DNA from: Streptomyces parvulus
Lineage (GTDB): Bacteria; Actinomycetota; Actinomycetes; Streptomycetales; Streptomycetaceae
Direction of reading: 5' to 3'
Assembly: GCF_014648855.1 (NCBI RefSeq)
Contig: NZ_BMRX01000004.1
Location: forward strand, 421,663 to 485,662
DNA length: 64,000 bases
Part shown: positions 1 through 7,814 of the stretch, piece after piece
Numbering within the stretch: position 1 is the first letter of the stretch
How the letters are laid out: each line of letters begins with the position of its first letter
Notes under the pieces: model-generated
Database searches by the model: none
What the model saw: the letters and a program-made list of their open reading frames with translations, nothing else
What the model was told of the DNA's origin: nothing
Made by a program: the position numbers and the translations under genes

Positions 1-2124
1 GCCGCCGAGCGGCAGCTGCCGCTGGTGCTGATCGTGGCGGCGGTCGGGCTGGCCGTGGCGACGGCGGGCACCGCCCTCGTCAGCCGCCGGCTGCTGCGCC
101 AGACCCACGGCCTGGGGCCACGCGAGATGACCCGGATGTACGAACACCACGACGCGGTGCTGCACAGCGTCCGCGAGGGCGTCCTCATCGTCGGCCCGGG
201 GGGCGGTCTGCTGCTCGCCAACGACGAGGCCGTGCGACTGCTCAACCTGCCGCCCGACAACGAGGGGCGCGACGTCCGCGACCTCGGCCTGCCCGCCGAC
301 ACCGCGGAGCTGCTGGCGTCCGGACGGGAGGCGACCGACGAGGTGCACCTCGTCAAGGACCGGCTCCTGGCGGTCAACCAGCGGCCCACCGACGTGCGCG
401 GCGGCCCGGCGGGCAGCGTCGCCACGCTCCGCGACTCCACGGAGCTGCGGGCCCTGTCCGGCCGCGCCGAGACGGCCCGGGAACGCCTCGACATGCTGTA
501 CGACGCGGGCGTCGGCATCGGCACCAGTCTCGACGTCACCCGCACCGCCGAGGAGCTGGCGGAGCTGGCCGTGCCCCGGTTCGCGGACTACGTCAGCGTG
601 GACCTGTTCGACGCCGTGCTCGCGGGCGGCCAGCCGGAGGGCGTGACGGCGCTGCACCGCACCGCGCTCGGCGGCGGCACCGGGGACGTCCCGCTCTACC
701 CGGTGGGCCACCAGCTGCGCTACGTGGAGTCGTCCCCGCAGGGCCGGACCCTGCGCACCGGCGCCCCCCTGCTCGAACCGCGCCTCGACGTGGCCGCCGG
801 CTGGCAGGCGCAGGACCTCGAACGGACCGCGCAGGTCCTGGAGTACGGCATCCATTCGCTGATCACCGTGCCGCTGCGGGCGGGCACGCTGGTGCTCGGG
901 GTGGTCAGCTTCTGGCGCCGCGAGACGCCCGAGCCGTTCGACGAGGACGAGCTGGCCCTCGCCGAGGAGCTGGTCGCGCGGGCCGCGGTCTCCATCGACA
1001 ACGCGCGCCGCTACACGCGCGAGCACAGCATGGCGGTCACCCTCCAGCGCAGCCTGCTGCCCCGCCGCATGCCGGACCAGAACGCCCTGGACGTCGCCTA
1101 CCGGTACCTGCCCGCCCAGGCGGGGGTGGGCGGCGACTGGTTCGACGTCCTGCCGCTGTCGGGGGCCAGGGTCGCGCTGGTGGTCGGCGACGTCGTGGGG
1201 CACGGACTGCACGCGGCGGCCACGATGGGGCGGCTGCGCACGGCGGTGCACAACTTCAGCGCCCTCGACCTGCCGCCGGACGAACTGCTCGGCCTGCTGG
1301 ACGAGCTGGTCGGCCGCATCGACCAGGACGAGCAGACCGACGACGGCACCGCCCCCGTCACCGGCGCGACCTGTCTCTACGCGATCTACGATCCGGTCGC
1401 CGCCACCTGCGTGATCGCCCGCGCGGGCCACCCGCCACCGGCGCTGATCGGGCCCGACGGCAGCGTGGAGTTCCCCGAGGTGCCCGCCGGTCCCCCGCTG
1501 GGGCTGGGCGGCCTGCCGTTCGAGACGACCGAGCTGCGGCTCGCCGAGGGCAGCCGGCTGGTGCTGTACACCGACGGTCTGGTGGAGGACCGGGAGCACG
1601 ACATCGACGTGGGCCTGGAGCAGCTGCGCCGGGCGCTGGAGACGGCCGGCGAGACACCCGAGGAGACCTGCCGGACCGTCCTGGACGCCCGGCTCCCGGA
1701 CCGGCCGGGCGACGACATCGCCCTGCTCGTGGCCCGCACCCGCACCCTCGGCCCCGACCAGGTGGCCGAGTGGCAGGTGCCGTCCGACCCGGCCGCCGTC
1801 GGCGAGGTGCGCTCCCAGGTCACCCGGCGGCTGACCGAGTGGGGACTGGACGACCTGGCGTTCGCCACGGAGCTGATCCTCAGCGAGCTGGTCACCAACG
1901 CCATCCGGTACGGCGGCGAGACCGTCCACGTGCGGATGCTGCGCGACCGGAGCCTGGTCTGCGAGGTCTTCGACAGCAGCAGCACCTCGCCCCACCTGCG
2001 CTACGCGGCCATGACCGACGAGGGCGGGCGCGGGCTGTTCCTGGTCGCGCAGCTCGCCGAGCGCTGGGGCACCCGCTACACGCCGGCCGGCAAGGTCATC
2101 TGGGCGGAGCAGCCCATGCCGTGA
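1..2124 (+). CDS. Sensor protein with PAS, GAF, SpoIIE phosphatase and HATPase domains (5' truncated)
   Basis: The frame is open from the first base, so the gene begins upstream and its N-terminal sensor part is missing. What remains (707 residues) starts with a membrane helix (about residues 8-28), then a PAS domain (55-150), a GAF domain (165-330), a SpoIIE/PP2C serine phosphatase domain (about 350-570, metal-site motif VGGDWFDV and VVGDVVGHG) and a C-terminal RsbW-like ATPase domain (600-700, ELILSELVTNAIRYGG and GGRGLFLV). The order membrane helix-PAS resembles extracytoplasmic Cache-type sensors. Such fusions combine a phosphatase acting on anti-sigma antagonists with an anti-sigma kinase fold, so the likely job is partner-switch control of a sigma factor in response to an external signal. 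The target is unknown. Confidence 0.9.
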   Translation, partial: AAERQLPLVLIVAAVGLAVATAGTALVSRRLLRQTHGLGPREMTRMYEHHDAVLHSVREGVLIVGPGGGLLLANDEAVRLLNLPPDNEGRDVRDLGLPADTAELLASGREATDEVHLVKDRLLAVNQRPTDVRGGPAGSVATLRDSTELRALSGRAETARERLDMLYDAGVGIGTSLDVTRTAEELAELAVPRFADYVSVDLFDAVLAGGQPEGVTALHRTALGGGTGDVPLYPVGHQLRYVESSPQGRTLRTGAPLLEPRLDVAAGWQAQDLERTAQVLEYGIHSLITVPLRAGTLVLGVVSFWRRETPEPFDEDELALAEELVARAAVSIDNARRYTREHSMAVTLQRSLLPRRMPDQNALDVAYRYLPAQAGVGGDWFDVLPLSGARVALVVGDVVGHGLHAAATMGRLRTAVHNFSALDLPPDELLGLLDELVGRIDQDEQTDDGTAPVTGATCLYAIYDPVAATCVIARAGHPPPALIGPDGSVEFPEVPAGPPLGLGGLPFETTELRLAEGSRLVLYTDGLVEDREHDIDVGLEQLRRALETAGETPEETCRTVLDARLPDRPGDDIALLVARTRTLGPDQVAEWQVPSDPAAVGEVRSQVTRRLTEWGLDDLAFATELILSELVTNAIRYGGETVHVRMLRDRSLVCEVFDSSSTSPHLRYAAMTDEGGRGLFLVAQLAERWGTRYTPAGKVIWAEQPMP

Positions 2125-2198
2125 CCGGGTGGGCGGCGCCGCCCCCCAGGTCCGTACCGAATCGTGCCCGACGGGTGTCCAGCACGCCCGGCATCTGG

Positions 2199-2213
2199 TA
2201 GGCAACTTTCCTA
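2199..2213 (+). promoter_or_regulatory. Candidate chitosanase operator (imperfect palindrome)
   Basis: TAGGCAACTTTCCTA is an odd-centred inverted repeat with six of seven base pairs matched, 43 bp before the chitosanase start. Actinomycete chitosanase genes are known to be repressed by the ROK-family regulator CsnR at a conserved palindrome with an AAG/CTT-rich core; assignment of this site to CsnR is inference. No csnR gene is in this window. Confidence 0.5.
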
Positions 2214-2256
2214 TCAGTGCCCGGCACTCCCACCCCCCACACCGACTGGAGATTCC

Positions 2257-3099
2257 GTGAGGCACCTCTTCAGCGACCCCGCGCCCGGCGCGGGCACCTC
2301 GCGCCGTACCGTGCTCGCCATGGCATGCGCGTCCCTGGCGACCCTCCCCCTGCTCTCCCCGGCCCGGGCCGCGGCCGCGCCCGCGCGCGTCTCGGGGCTG
2401 GACGACCCGGCGAAGAAGGAGATCGCCATGCAGCTCGTGTCGAGCGCGGAGAACTCCTCGCTCGACTGGCGGGCGCAGTACCGGTACATCGAGGACATCG
2501 GTGACGGCCGCGGCTACACGGCGGGCATCATCGGCTTCTGCTCCGGCACCGGCGACATGCTCGACCTGGTGGAGCTGTACACGCAGCGCAGCCCCGGCAA
2601 CGCGCTGGCCCCCTATCTGCCGGCGCTGCGCCGCGTCGACGGCACCGACTCGCACGAAGGGCTCGACCCGGGATTTCCCGAGGACTGGCGCCGGGCGGCC
2701 GACGACCCCGCGTTCCGCGGCGCGCAGGACGACGAGCGCGACCGCGTCTACTTCGGTCCGGCGGTACGCCAGGGGCAGGCGGACGGGCTGCGCACGCTGG
2801 GCCAGTTCGCGTACTACGACGCGATCGTCATGCACGGCGGCGGCAGCGACCCGCTGGGCTTCGGCAGCATCCGCGAGCGCGCCCTCGGCCGGGCCCGGCC
2901 GCCGGCCCAGGGCGGCGACGAGGTGACCTACCTGCACGCCTTCCTCGACGAGCGGGTGTGGGCGATGCGGCAGGAGGAGGCGCACAGCGACACGAGCCGG
3001 GTCGACACGGCGCAGCGCGTCTTCCTCGACGCGGGGAACCTGGACCTGGATCCGCCGCTGGACTGGCGGGTGTACGGGGACAGTTACCACATCGGCTGA
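2257..3099 (+). CDS. csn: Secreted chitosanase, glycoside hydrolase family 46
   Basis: Endo-acting chitosanase that cleaves beta-1,4 bonds in chitosan outside the cell. The 280-residue precursor starts at GTG with GGAG five bases upstream. It has a twin-arginine-type signal (SRRTVLAMACASL, residues 15-27, ending near ARAAAAPA about residue 42), so export is probably by Tat. The mature part follows Streptomyces GH46 chitosanases almost residue for residue: SSAENSSLDW carries the catalytic Glu (Glu65) and EDIGDGRGYT the catalytic Asp (Asp83), 18 residues apart as in the N174 enzyme (Glu22/Asp40). Also conserved are GFCSGTGDML and GQFAYYDAIVMHG. A candidate CsnR-type operator lies upstream and a long stem-loop follows. 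Confidence 0.95.
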   Translation: MRHLFSDPAPGAGTSRRTVLAMACASLATLPLLSPARAAAAPARVSGLDDPAKKEIAMQLVSSAENSSLDWRAQYRYIEDIGDGRGYTAGIIGFCSGTGDMLDLVELYTQRSPGNALAPYLPALRRVDGTDSHEGLDPGFPEDWRRAADDPAFRGAQDDERDRVYFGPAVRQGQADGLRTLGQFAYYDAIVMHGGGSDPLGFGSIRERALGRARPPAQGGDEVTYLHAFLDERVWAMRQEEAHSDTSRVDTAQRVFLDAGNLDLDPPLDWRVYGDSYHIG

Positions 3100-3129
3100 G
3101 GCCGCCCCGTCCCCGCCGGGGCGACGGCA

Positions 3130-3179
3130 CGACGCGGGCCGCGGACCCGGCCGTGTGCCGGTCTCCGCGGCCCGCGTCG
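3130..3179. terminator. Bidirectional stem-loop terminator
   Basis: Perfect 15-bp inverted repeat (arms 3130-3144 and 3165-3179) with a 20-base loop that can itself form a small CGGC/GCCG hairpin. It lies between the convergent chitosanase and CsbD genes. No U-tract, as usual in Streptomyces. Confidence 0.75.
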
Positions 3180-3198
3180 AGCGGGATGTCTCCCGGTG

Positions 3199-3372
3199 TC
3201 AGTGCCGGAAGGCGTCCTTGCCCTTCTCCTTGGCCTGCCGGGCGTCGCCCTTCGACTGCTCGGCGCGGCCCTCGGCCGTCATCCTCTCGTTGCCGACGGC
3301 CCGGCCGACCGTTTCCTTGGCCTTGCCCTTGGCCTGCTCCATCTTGGCCTTCGACTTCTGGTTGCCGGCCAC
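3199..3372 (-). CDS. CsbD family stress-response protein
   Basis: A 57-residue, highly charged, hydrophilic protein starting at GTG, with AGAGGTGAG as ribosome site. It begins MAGNQKSKAKMEQAKGKAK and continues ETVGRAVGNERM, the recurrent lysine/alanine helical pattern of the CsbD family; the C-terminal part repeats QSKGDARQAKEKGKDAF. CsbD is a general-stress protein of unknown biochemical role, under sigma-B in Bacillus. Here a GGTTT / GGGCAC pair spaced 14 bp lies about 46 bp upstream and resembles the Streptomyces sigma-B promoter, which agrees with stress control. The gene converges with the chitosanase gene across a strong stem-loop. Confidence 0.85.
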   Translation of the reverse strand: MAGNQKSKAKMEQAKGKAKETVGRAVGNERMTAEGRAEQSKGDARQAKEKGKDAFRH

Positions 3373-3417
3373 AGTGACTCACCTCTCGGCGCTCGTTTGC
3401 ATGGTCTGCGACTGCGG

Positions 3418-3442
3418 GTGCCCGCTGGAGCGGCGCCAAACC
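3418..3442 (-). promoter_or_regulatory. Candidate sigma-B-type promoter of the csbD gene
   Basis: On the minus strand GGTTT (3442-3438), a 14-base spacer and GGGCAC (3423-3418). The published Streptomyces coelicolor sigma-B consensus is GNNT-N14-16-GGGTAC/T, so only one -10 base deviates. The site lies 46 bp before the csbD start. Confidence 0.5.
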
Positions 3443-3528
3443 TGCGAGGTGCCGAGGGGTGTTCACGGGCCGCCGGGGTAGAGGACGGACAGGACAGAGC
3501 AGGACCGTCGTCGACTCGGAGGGACGTC

Positions 3529-3678
3529 ATGGCCGGAGTACTGGACCGGATCAAGCGGTTCGCGCGCAGCCCGCAGGGGCGCAGGGCGGCCGAGCAGGTG
3601 CGCCGGGCCGCCGCGGACCCGCGCCGCCGCGCACAGGCCCAGCAGATGCTGCGCAGGCTCGGCAGCAAGCGGCGCTGA
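3529..3678 (+). CDS. Small basic conserved protein of unknown function
   Basis: A 49-residue, arginine-rich protein (14 Arg) with an ATG start and an excellent ribosome site, GGAGGG, six bases before it. The sequence from VLDRIKRFARSPQGRR to the C-terminus reads as one or two amphipathic helices without membrane segment or signal. I do not recognise a named family. It is transcribed divergently from csbD, sharing a 150-bp promoter region, and ends shortly before the convergent MFS gene. The basic character could allow nucleic-acid or membrane-surface binding, but that is a guess. Confidence 0.65.
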   Translation: MAGVLDRIKRFARSPQGRRAAEQVRRAAADPRRRAQAQQMLRRLGSKRR

Positions 3679-3709
3679 CCCCTTTGCCGGACGGCGGCCC
3701 CCGCGCCCG

Positions 3710-5179
3710 TCAGCCCTGGCCGGCGTGGGTGTGGCTGTGGGACGTCTCCGGCGGACAGCCGGCCTCCTCGGCGGGGACGTCCCGGCGCCAGTCGCGGACC
3801 GCGACGGTCAGCGCGCACAGCATCGCGGCGACGGCGCACCCCACCGAGAGGGCCACCGCCTCCTGGTAGTCCTCGTGGGTGGCGTTCAGGGTCAGGTAGA
3901 ACAGACCGGGAAGCGCGGCGGTGCCGACGGCGCCCCCGAGCCGCTGCCCCGTCTGGAGGGCGCCGCCCGCGGCGCCGGCCATCCGCACGGGGACGTCGCG
4001 CAGCGTCATGGTGATGTTCGGCGAGATCACGCAGCCGCTGCCGATGCCGGCCAGGAGCAGGGCGGGCACCGCGTACCAGGCGGCCCGGTCGGCGGGCGCC
4101 AGCCAGAGCAGCAGGGCGGTCGCCCCGAGACCCGCCATGACGGCGACGAGCCCCCAGACCGTCAGCAGCCGGCCCAGCCGCTCCACCAGCCGGCCCGCCA
4201 CGGCCGCGGCGGCGGCCGATCCCACGGCGAACGGGGTGACCGCGAGGCCGGACATCAGCGGCGAGAAGCCCAGGCCTCTCTGGAAGAACAGCGCGAACAC
4301 CAGCCACACCCCGCTGAAGCCGACGAAGTACAGCGCGGCCAGGCCGGCGCCGGTGGCGTACCCGCGGGTCTCGGTGAGCAGGCCGGGTTCCAGCAGCGGC
4401 TGGCCGCCGCGGCGGGCGACCCGCCGCTCCCACCGGGCGAAGGCGGCCAGGACGACGGCTCCGGCGGGGAACAGCCACCACACCTTGGTCAGGCCCCCGC
4501 TCTCGGCGAGGACCAGCGGAAGCATCAGGGCGAGCATGCCGGTGCCGAGCAGCGCCACCCCCACCGGGTCGAGCCGTCCGGGGCCGCCCGGCGCCACCCG
4601 GGGCAGCAGGCGGAAGCCGAGCACCAGCGCGACCACGCCGACCGGCACGTTGACGTAGAAGATCCACCGCCAGCCCTCGGGGCCGGCCAGCGCGAGGATG
4701 AGGCCGCCGACGACGGGGCCCACGGCGCTGGACACGCCGACGGTGGCGCCGAAGAACCCGAAGGCGCGCCCTCGTTCCGCACCGTGGAAGAGCTGCTGGA
4801 TCAGCGCCGAGTTCTGCGGGGCGAGGCTGCCCGCGGCGACCCCCTGGAAGATCCGGGCGAGCACCAGCAGCCCGATGCCGGGGGCCGCTCCGGCGGCGGC
4901 GCTGAAGAGCACGAAGGCGGCGAGGGCGGCGAGGAACACCCGGCGCCGGCCGAACGCGTCGCCGATCCGGCCGGCCGTCACCAGGGTCAGGGCGAAGGCG
5001 AGCGCGTAGCCGGAGACGACCCATTGCACGGACGCCGCCGAGGCGTGCAGCCCCTCCTGCATCGACGGCAGGGCGACGGCGACGATGGTGACGTCCAGGA
5101 GCGTCATGAAGCCGGCGACCAGCGTGACCCACAGGGCCCGCCAGCGGTTCGGATCCGAGCTGTCGTCCGGACGCTGCAC
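3710..5179 (-). CDS. MFS transporter, DHA2 family drug exporter
   Basis: A 489-residue inner-membrane proton antiporter of the 14-helix DHA2/EmrB-QacA group. The GTG start at 5179 was chosen because GGGGAGC sits five bases upstream; the longer frame to 5230 has no such site. The N-terminal helix holds GFMTLLDVTIVAVALPSM (the LDxTIVNVALP-type motif of DHA2 exporters), loop 2-3 has GRIGDAFGRRRVF (motif A), and SAVGPVVGGLI resembles motif C (antiporter motif). Substrate unknown; homologues export antibiotics or dyes. It is divergent from the ferredoxin reductase gene, with an inverted repeat and a candidate iron box between them, and there is no adjacent MarR/TetR gene. Confidence 0.88.
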   Translation of the reverse strand: MQRPDDSSDPNRWRALWVTLVAGFMTLLDVTIVAVALPSMQEGLHASAASVQWVVSGYALAFALTLVTAGRIGDAFGRRRVFLAALAAFVLFSAAAGAAPGIGLLVLARIFQGVAAGSLAPQNSALIQQLFHGAERGRAFGFFGATVGVSSAVGPVVGGLILALAGPEGWRWIFYVNVPVGVVALVLGFRLLPRVAPGGPGRLDPVGVALLGTGMLALMLPLVLAESGGLTKVWWLFPAGAVVLAAFARWERRVARRGGQPLLEPGLLTETRGYATGAGLAALYFVGFSGVWLVFALFFQRGLGFSPLMSGLAVTPFAVGSAAAAAVAGRLVERLGRLLTVWGLVAVMAGLGATALLLWLAPADRAAWYAVPALLLAGIGSGCVISPNITMTLRDVPVRMAGAAGGALQTGQRLGGAVGTAALPGLFYLTLNATHEDYQEAVALSVGCAVAAMLCALTVAVRDWRRDVPAEEAGCPPETSHSHTHAGQG

Positions 5180-5276
5180 GCGCGCTCCCCTCGTCGGACG
5201 GCACGGGCGCGACCGCCGCGCCCCGTGCATGCGTCACCCGTGACGGGGGGTTCAAACCCGGACGCAAAGTCCAACC

Positions 5277-5309
5277 ATGAGATCCCATAAGCCGCTCTTA
5301 TGGCCTCAT
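5277..5309. promoter_or_regulatory. Imperfect palindrome between divergent MFS and FprA genes
   Basis: Inner arms CCATAAG (5285-5291) and CTTATGG (5297-5303) are perfect with a CCGCT spacer; outer arms ATGAG (5277-5281) and CTCAT (5305-5309) continue the symmetry with unequal gaps. The AT-rich arms stand out from the surrounding DNA, as expected for a regulator site controlling the MFS gene (start 98 bp away). Confidence 0.45.
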
Positions 5310-5330
5310 AGACCGGACCCGCGTACCGAC

Positions 5331-5354
5331 TTAGGCTTGCCTTAGCTTAGGCTT
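5331..5354 (+). promoter_or_regulatory. Candidate DmdR/IdeR-type iron box before fprA
   Basis: The block starts TTAGGCTTGCCTTA (a near-palindrome with AGGC/GCCT core) and continues into TTAGCTTAGGCTT. The repeated TTAGG / TTAGGCT words are those of the actinomycete iron-repressor box (TTAGGTTAGGCTCACCTAA type); each of two registers matches about 13 of 19 positions by eye. It lies 42-65 bp before the start of the reductase gene. Confidence 0.45.
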
Positions 5355-5395
5355 CCCCGTGAGTCGATCTGTCACCGCTCGAAGGGAACCTGAAC

Positions 5396-6760
5396 ATGCC
5401 CCGCCCTCTGCGGGTGGCCATCGTCGGATCCGGTCCCGCCGGAATCTACGCCGCCGACGCCCTGCTGAAGTCCGAGGTTGCCGCCGACCCCGGCGTTTCC
5501 ATCGACATCTTCGAGCGCATGCCCGCCCCGTTCGGACTCATCCGTTACGGCGTCGCGCCCGACCACCCCCGGATCAAGGGCATCATCACGGCCCTGCACC
5601 AGGTGCTCGACAAGCCGCAGATCCGTCTCTTCGGTAACGTGAACTACCCGACCGACGTGAGCCTGGACGACCTCCGCGCCTTCTACGACGGTGTGATCTT
5701 CGCCACGGGCGCCACGGCCGACCGCGACCTCAAGGTCCCCGGCTTCGAGCTGGACGGCTCCTACGGCGCCGCCGACTTCGTCGCCTGGTACGACGGCCAC
5801 CCCGACTACCCGCGCACCTGGCCGCTGGAGGCCGAGAAGGTCGCCGTGCTCGGCGTCGGGAACGTGGCCCTGGACATCGCGCGCGTCCTCGCCAAGACCG
5901 CGGACGAGCTGCTGCCGACCGAGATCCCGCCGAACGTCTACGAGGGGCTCAAGGCCAACAAGGCGCTGGAGGTCCACGTCTTCGGCCGCCGCGGCCCGGC
6001 GCAGGCCAAGTTCAGCCCGATGGAGCTGCGGGAGCTGGACCACTCCCCCAACATCGAGGTCATCGTCGACCCCGAGGACATCGACTACGACGAGGGCTCG
6101 ATCGCGACCCGGCGGGGCAACAAGCAGGCCGACATGGTCGCCAAGACGCTGGAGAACTGGGCGATCCGCGACGTCGGCGACCGGCCGCACAAGCTGTTCC
6201 TGCACTTCTTCGAGTCGCCCTCCGAGATCCTCGGCGAGGACGGCAAGGTGGTCGGCCTGCGCACCGAGCGCACCGCGCTGGACGGCACCGGGAACGTCAA
6301 GGGCACCGGCGAGTTCAAGGACTGGGACGTCCAGGCCGTCTACCGGGCGGTCGGCTACCTCTCCGACCAGCTGCCCAAGCTGCCCTGGGACATCGACTCC
6401 GGCACGGTTCCGGACCGGGGCGGCCGCGTGATCCAGGAGTCCGGCGAGCACCTGCAGTCGACGTACGTCACGGGCTGGATCAGGCGCGGCCCGGTCGGCC
6501 TGATCGGCCACACCAAGGGCGACGCCAACGAGACGGTGGCGAACCTGCTGGACGACTACGCGAACGGCCGTCTGCAGACCCCCGCCTCGCCCGCGCCGGA
6601 GGCCGTGGACGCCTTCCTGGCCGAGCGGAACGTCCGCTTCACCACCTGGGACGGCTGGTACAGCCTGGACGCCGCGGAGAAGGCGCTGGGCGTGCCGTTC
6701 GGGCGGGAGCGCATCAAGCTCGTCGAGCGCGAGGACATGCTCCGCGAGAGCGGCGCCTGA
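5396..6760 (+). CDS. fprA: NADPH-ferredoxin reductase, FprA/adrenodoxin-reductase type
   Basis: FAD enzyme of 454 residues that passes electrons from NADPH to ferredoxins, for cytochrome P450s or iron-sulfur and iron metabolism. The N-terminal FAD site is GSGPAGIYAADALL (residues 11-24) and the NADPH site is LGVGNVALDIARVL (about 152-165). RMPAPFGLIRYGVAPDHPRIK and GRRGPAQAKFSP are hallmark segments of the mycobacterial FprA and adrenodoxin reductase family, and the length matches the family. The ATG follows AAGGGA. No ferredoxin or P450 gene is adjacent. A candidate iron box upstream suggests repression by iron through DmdR1/IdeR. A 13-bp stem-loop terminates it against the roadblock operon. 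Confidence 0.93.
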   Translation: MPRPLRVAIVGSGPAGIYAADALLKSEVAADPGVSIDIFERMPAPFGLIRYGVAPDHPRIKGIITALHQVLDKPQIRLFGNVNYPTDVSLDDLRAFYDGVIFATGATADRDLKVPGFELDGSYGAADFVAWYDGHPDYPRTWPLEAEKVAVLGVGNVALDIARVLAKTADELLPTEIPPNVYEGLKANKALEVHVFGRRGPAQAKFSPMELRELDHSPNIEVIVDPEDIDYDEGSIATRRGNKQADMVAKTLENWAIRDVGDRPHKLFLHFFESPSEILGEDGKVVGLRTERTALDGTGNVKGTGEFKDWDVQAVYRAVGYLSDQLPKLPWDIDSGTVPDRGGRVIQESGEHLQSTYVTGWIRRGPVGLIGHTKGDANETVANLLDDYANGRLQTPASPAPEAVDAFLAERNVRFTTWDGWYSLDAAEKALGVPFGRERIKLVEREDMLRESGA

Positions 6761-6793
6761 TCGCCGACGTCCGGGCCGTATCGGCCCGGTGGC

Positions 6794-6825
6794 CGGGCCC
6801 GGCGGGGAGCCTCCCGCCGGGCCCG
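6794..6825. terminator. Stem-loop terminator between convergent genes
   Basis: Perfect 13-bp arms (6794-6806 and 6813-6825, GGGCCCGGCGGG core) with a six-base loop, between the fprA stop and the stop of the roadblock operon. Confidence 0.75.
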
Positions 6826-6831
6826 CGGCCG

Positions 6832-7206
6832 TCAGACCTCCAGCTCGGCCTCGATGCGGCGGAGTTGGTGGCGGGCCATCGCGAGGTTCGCGCGGCTCGC
6901 GTCCAGCACCAGGTACAGGAACAGCCCGTTGCCGCCGCGCCCCCTGAGCAGGCGGATCATGTGGTACTGGGTGCTGAGGGTGATCAGGATGTCCTCGATC
7001 TCCTCCTTCAGGCCGAGGTGCTCCATGGTGCGGAGCTTGGCCCGTACGACGTCGGTGTTCCCGGCGGCGGCGACCTCCAGGTTGAACTCCTTGGTCCCGC
7101 CCAGCGTGCCGAGCGCCATGCCGCTGGTGTAGTCGACCAGTGCGGCGGCGGACGCTCCGTCGATGGAGCTGAGGCATTCCTTGAGCGAGGTCTCCAGGTT
7201 GGCCAT
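6832..7206 (-). CDS. Roadblock/LC7-like protein (operon gene 4)
   Basis: A 124-residue cytoplasmic protein with no membrane segment. The alternating beta-alpha pattern, SIDGASAAALVDYTSGMALGTLG then LITLSTQYHMIRLLRG and LFLYLVLDASRANLAMARHQL, matches the roadblock/LC7 fold: a central 'DYTSG' beta-hairpin, a helix, then the 'YHMIR' and 'LYLVLD' strands. In prokaryotes these proteins are partners of small GTPases (MglB) or polymer regulators. It is the last gene of a four-gene minus-strand operon, 42 bp behind the preceding gene, with GGAAGGGAACC as ribosome site. It shares the 'Y.MIRLL / R..LA..R' pattern with the first protein of the operon, suggesting duplication. Confidence 0.7.
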   Translation of the reverse strand: MANLETSLKECLSSIDGASAAALVDYTSGMALGTLGGTKEFNLEVAAAGNTDVVRAKLRTMEHLGLKEEIEDILITLSTQYHMIRLLRGRGGNGLFLYLVLDASRANLAMARHQLRRIEAELEV

Positions 7207-7248
7207 GGTGGGTTCCCTTCCGGACGTGATGGGTGGGTGATCGTTGGT

Positions 7249-7776
7249 CTAGGTGGGCCGGCGGTGGCCGCCGGTCTGGGGGGACGGCCGGTGCGCGGGC
7301 CGTTGCGGGGTGCGCACCGGCAGGGTGCCGATGGGCCGGGCAGGGTCGGCGGCGGACGCCGGCACGGGGTCCGCGGCGGCCGGTGCGCGGCCGCGGTCCA
7401 GCCCGGTGTGCGCCGCGACCAGTTCGCCGATGCGGGCGCCGCTGCGCCGGCCCTCCAGGTGGAGCCGGCCGACGTTGACCCGGCCGTCGGCGAGCAGGGT
7501 GAGGACGGCGGCGGGGCCGGCCGCGTAGGTGGCGACGTAGCCGTCGGCTCCGCGCAGCAGCAGTTCGCGGAAGCCGCCGCGCGAGGTGGCCTCGGCCATG
7601 CGGTGCGCGACGCCGAGGGCGGCCGCGGTGAGCGCGGCGAGGCCCTCGGGTTCGGTGCCGGGCGCGTCGTGGGCGAGGACCAGTCCGTCCACGGTGGCCG
7701 CGAGTGACCCGGTCAGCTGGGGCACGCGGTTGCGCAGTCGGTGCAGTTCGTCCAGGACGTCGCTCTCGACGGCCAT
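7249..7776 (-). CDS. Roadblock/LC7 domain protein (operon gene 3)
   Basis: A 175-residue soluble protein. The ATG at 7776 follows AAGGAGA. Residues 1-125 form a typical roadblock/LC7 domain: LDELHRLRNRVPQLTGSLAATVDGLVLAHD, a central helix (GLAALTAAALGVAHRMAE), LLLRGADGYVATYAAGPAAVLTLLADGRVNVGRLHLEG. The last 50 residues are a proline/arginine-rich tail without recognisable structure. This is the clearest MglB-like member of the operon, related in type to the CvnB proteins of Streptomyces conservons, although the kinase (CvnA), DUF742 (CvnC) and GTPase (CvnD) genes are absent here. It may form a heterodimer with the neighbouring roadblock-like proteins. Confidence 0.8.
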   Translation of the reverse strand: MAVESDVLDELHRLRNRVPQLTGSLAATVDGLVLAHDAPGTEPEGLAALTAAALGVAHRMAEATSRGGFRELLLRGADGYVATYAAGPAAVLTLLADGRVNVGRLHLEGRRSGARIGELVAAHTGLDRGRAPAAADPVPASAADPARPIGTLPVRTPQRPAHRPSPQTGGHRRPT

Positions 7777-7814
7777 GAGCAGTCTCCTTTCGGCACGCTG
7801 ACGGCGCGCGCGGA

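Noticed and set aside
5372..7177. 601-codon minus-strand frame opposite fprA
   Set aside because: Overlaps almost all of fprA, has no recognisable domain, and its start lies within the roadblock-like gene.
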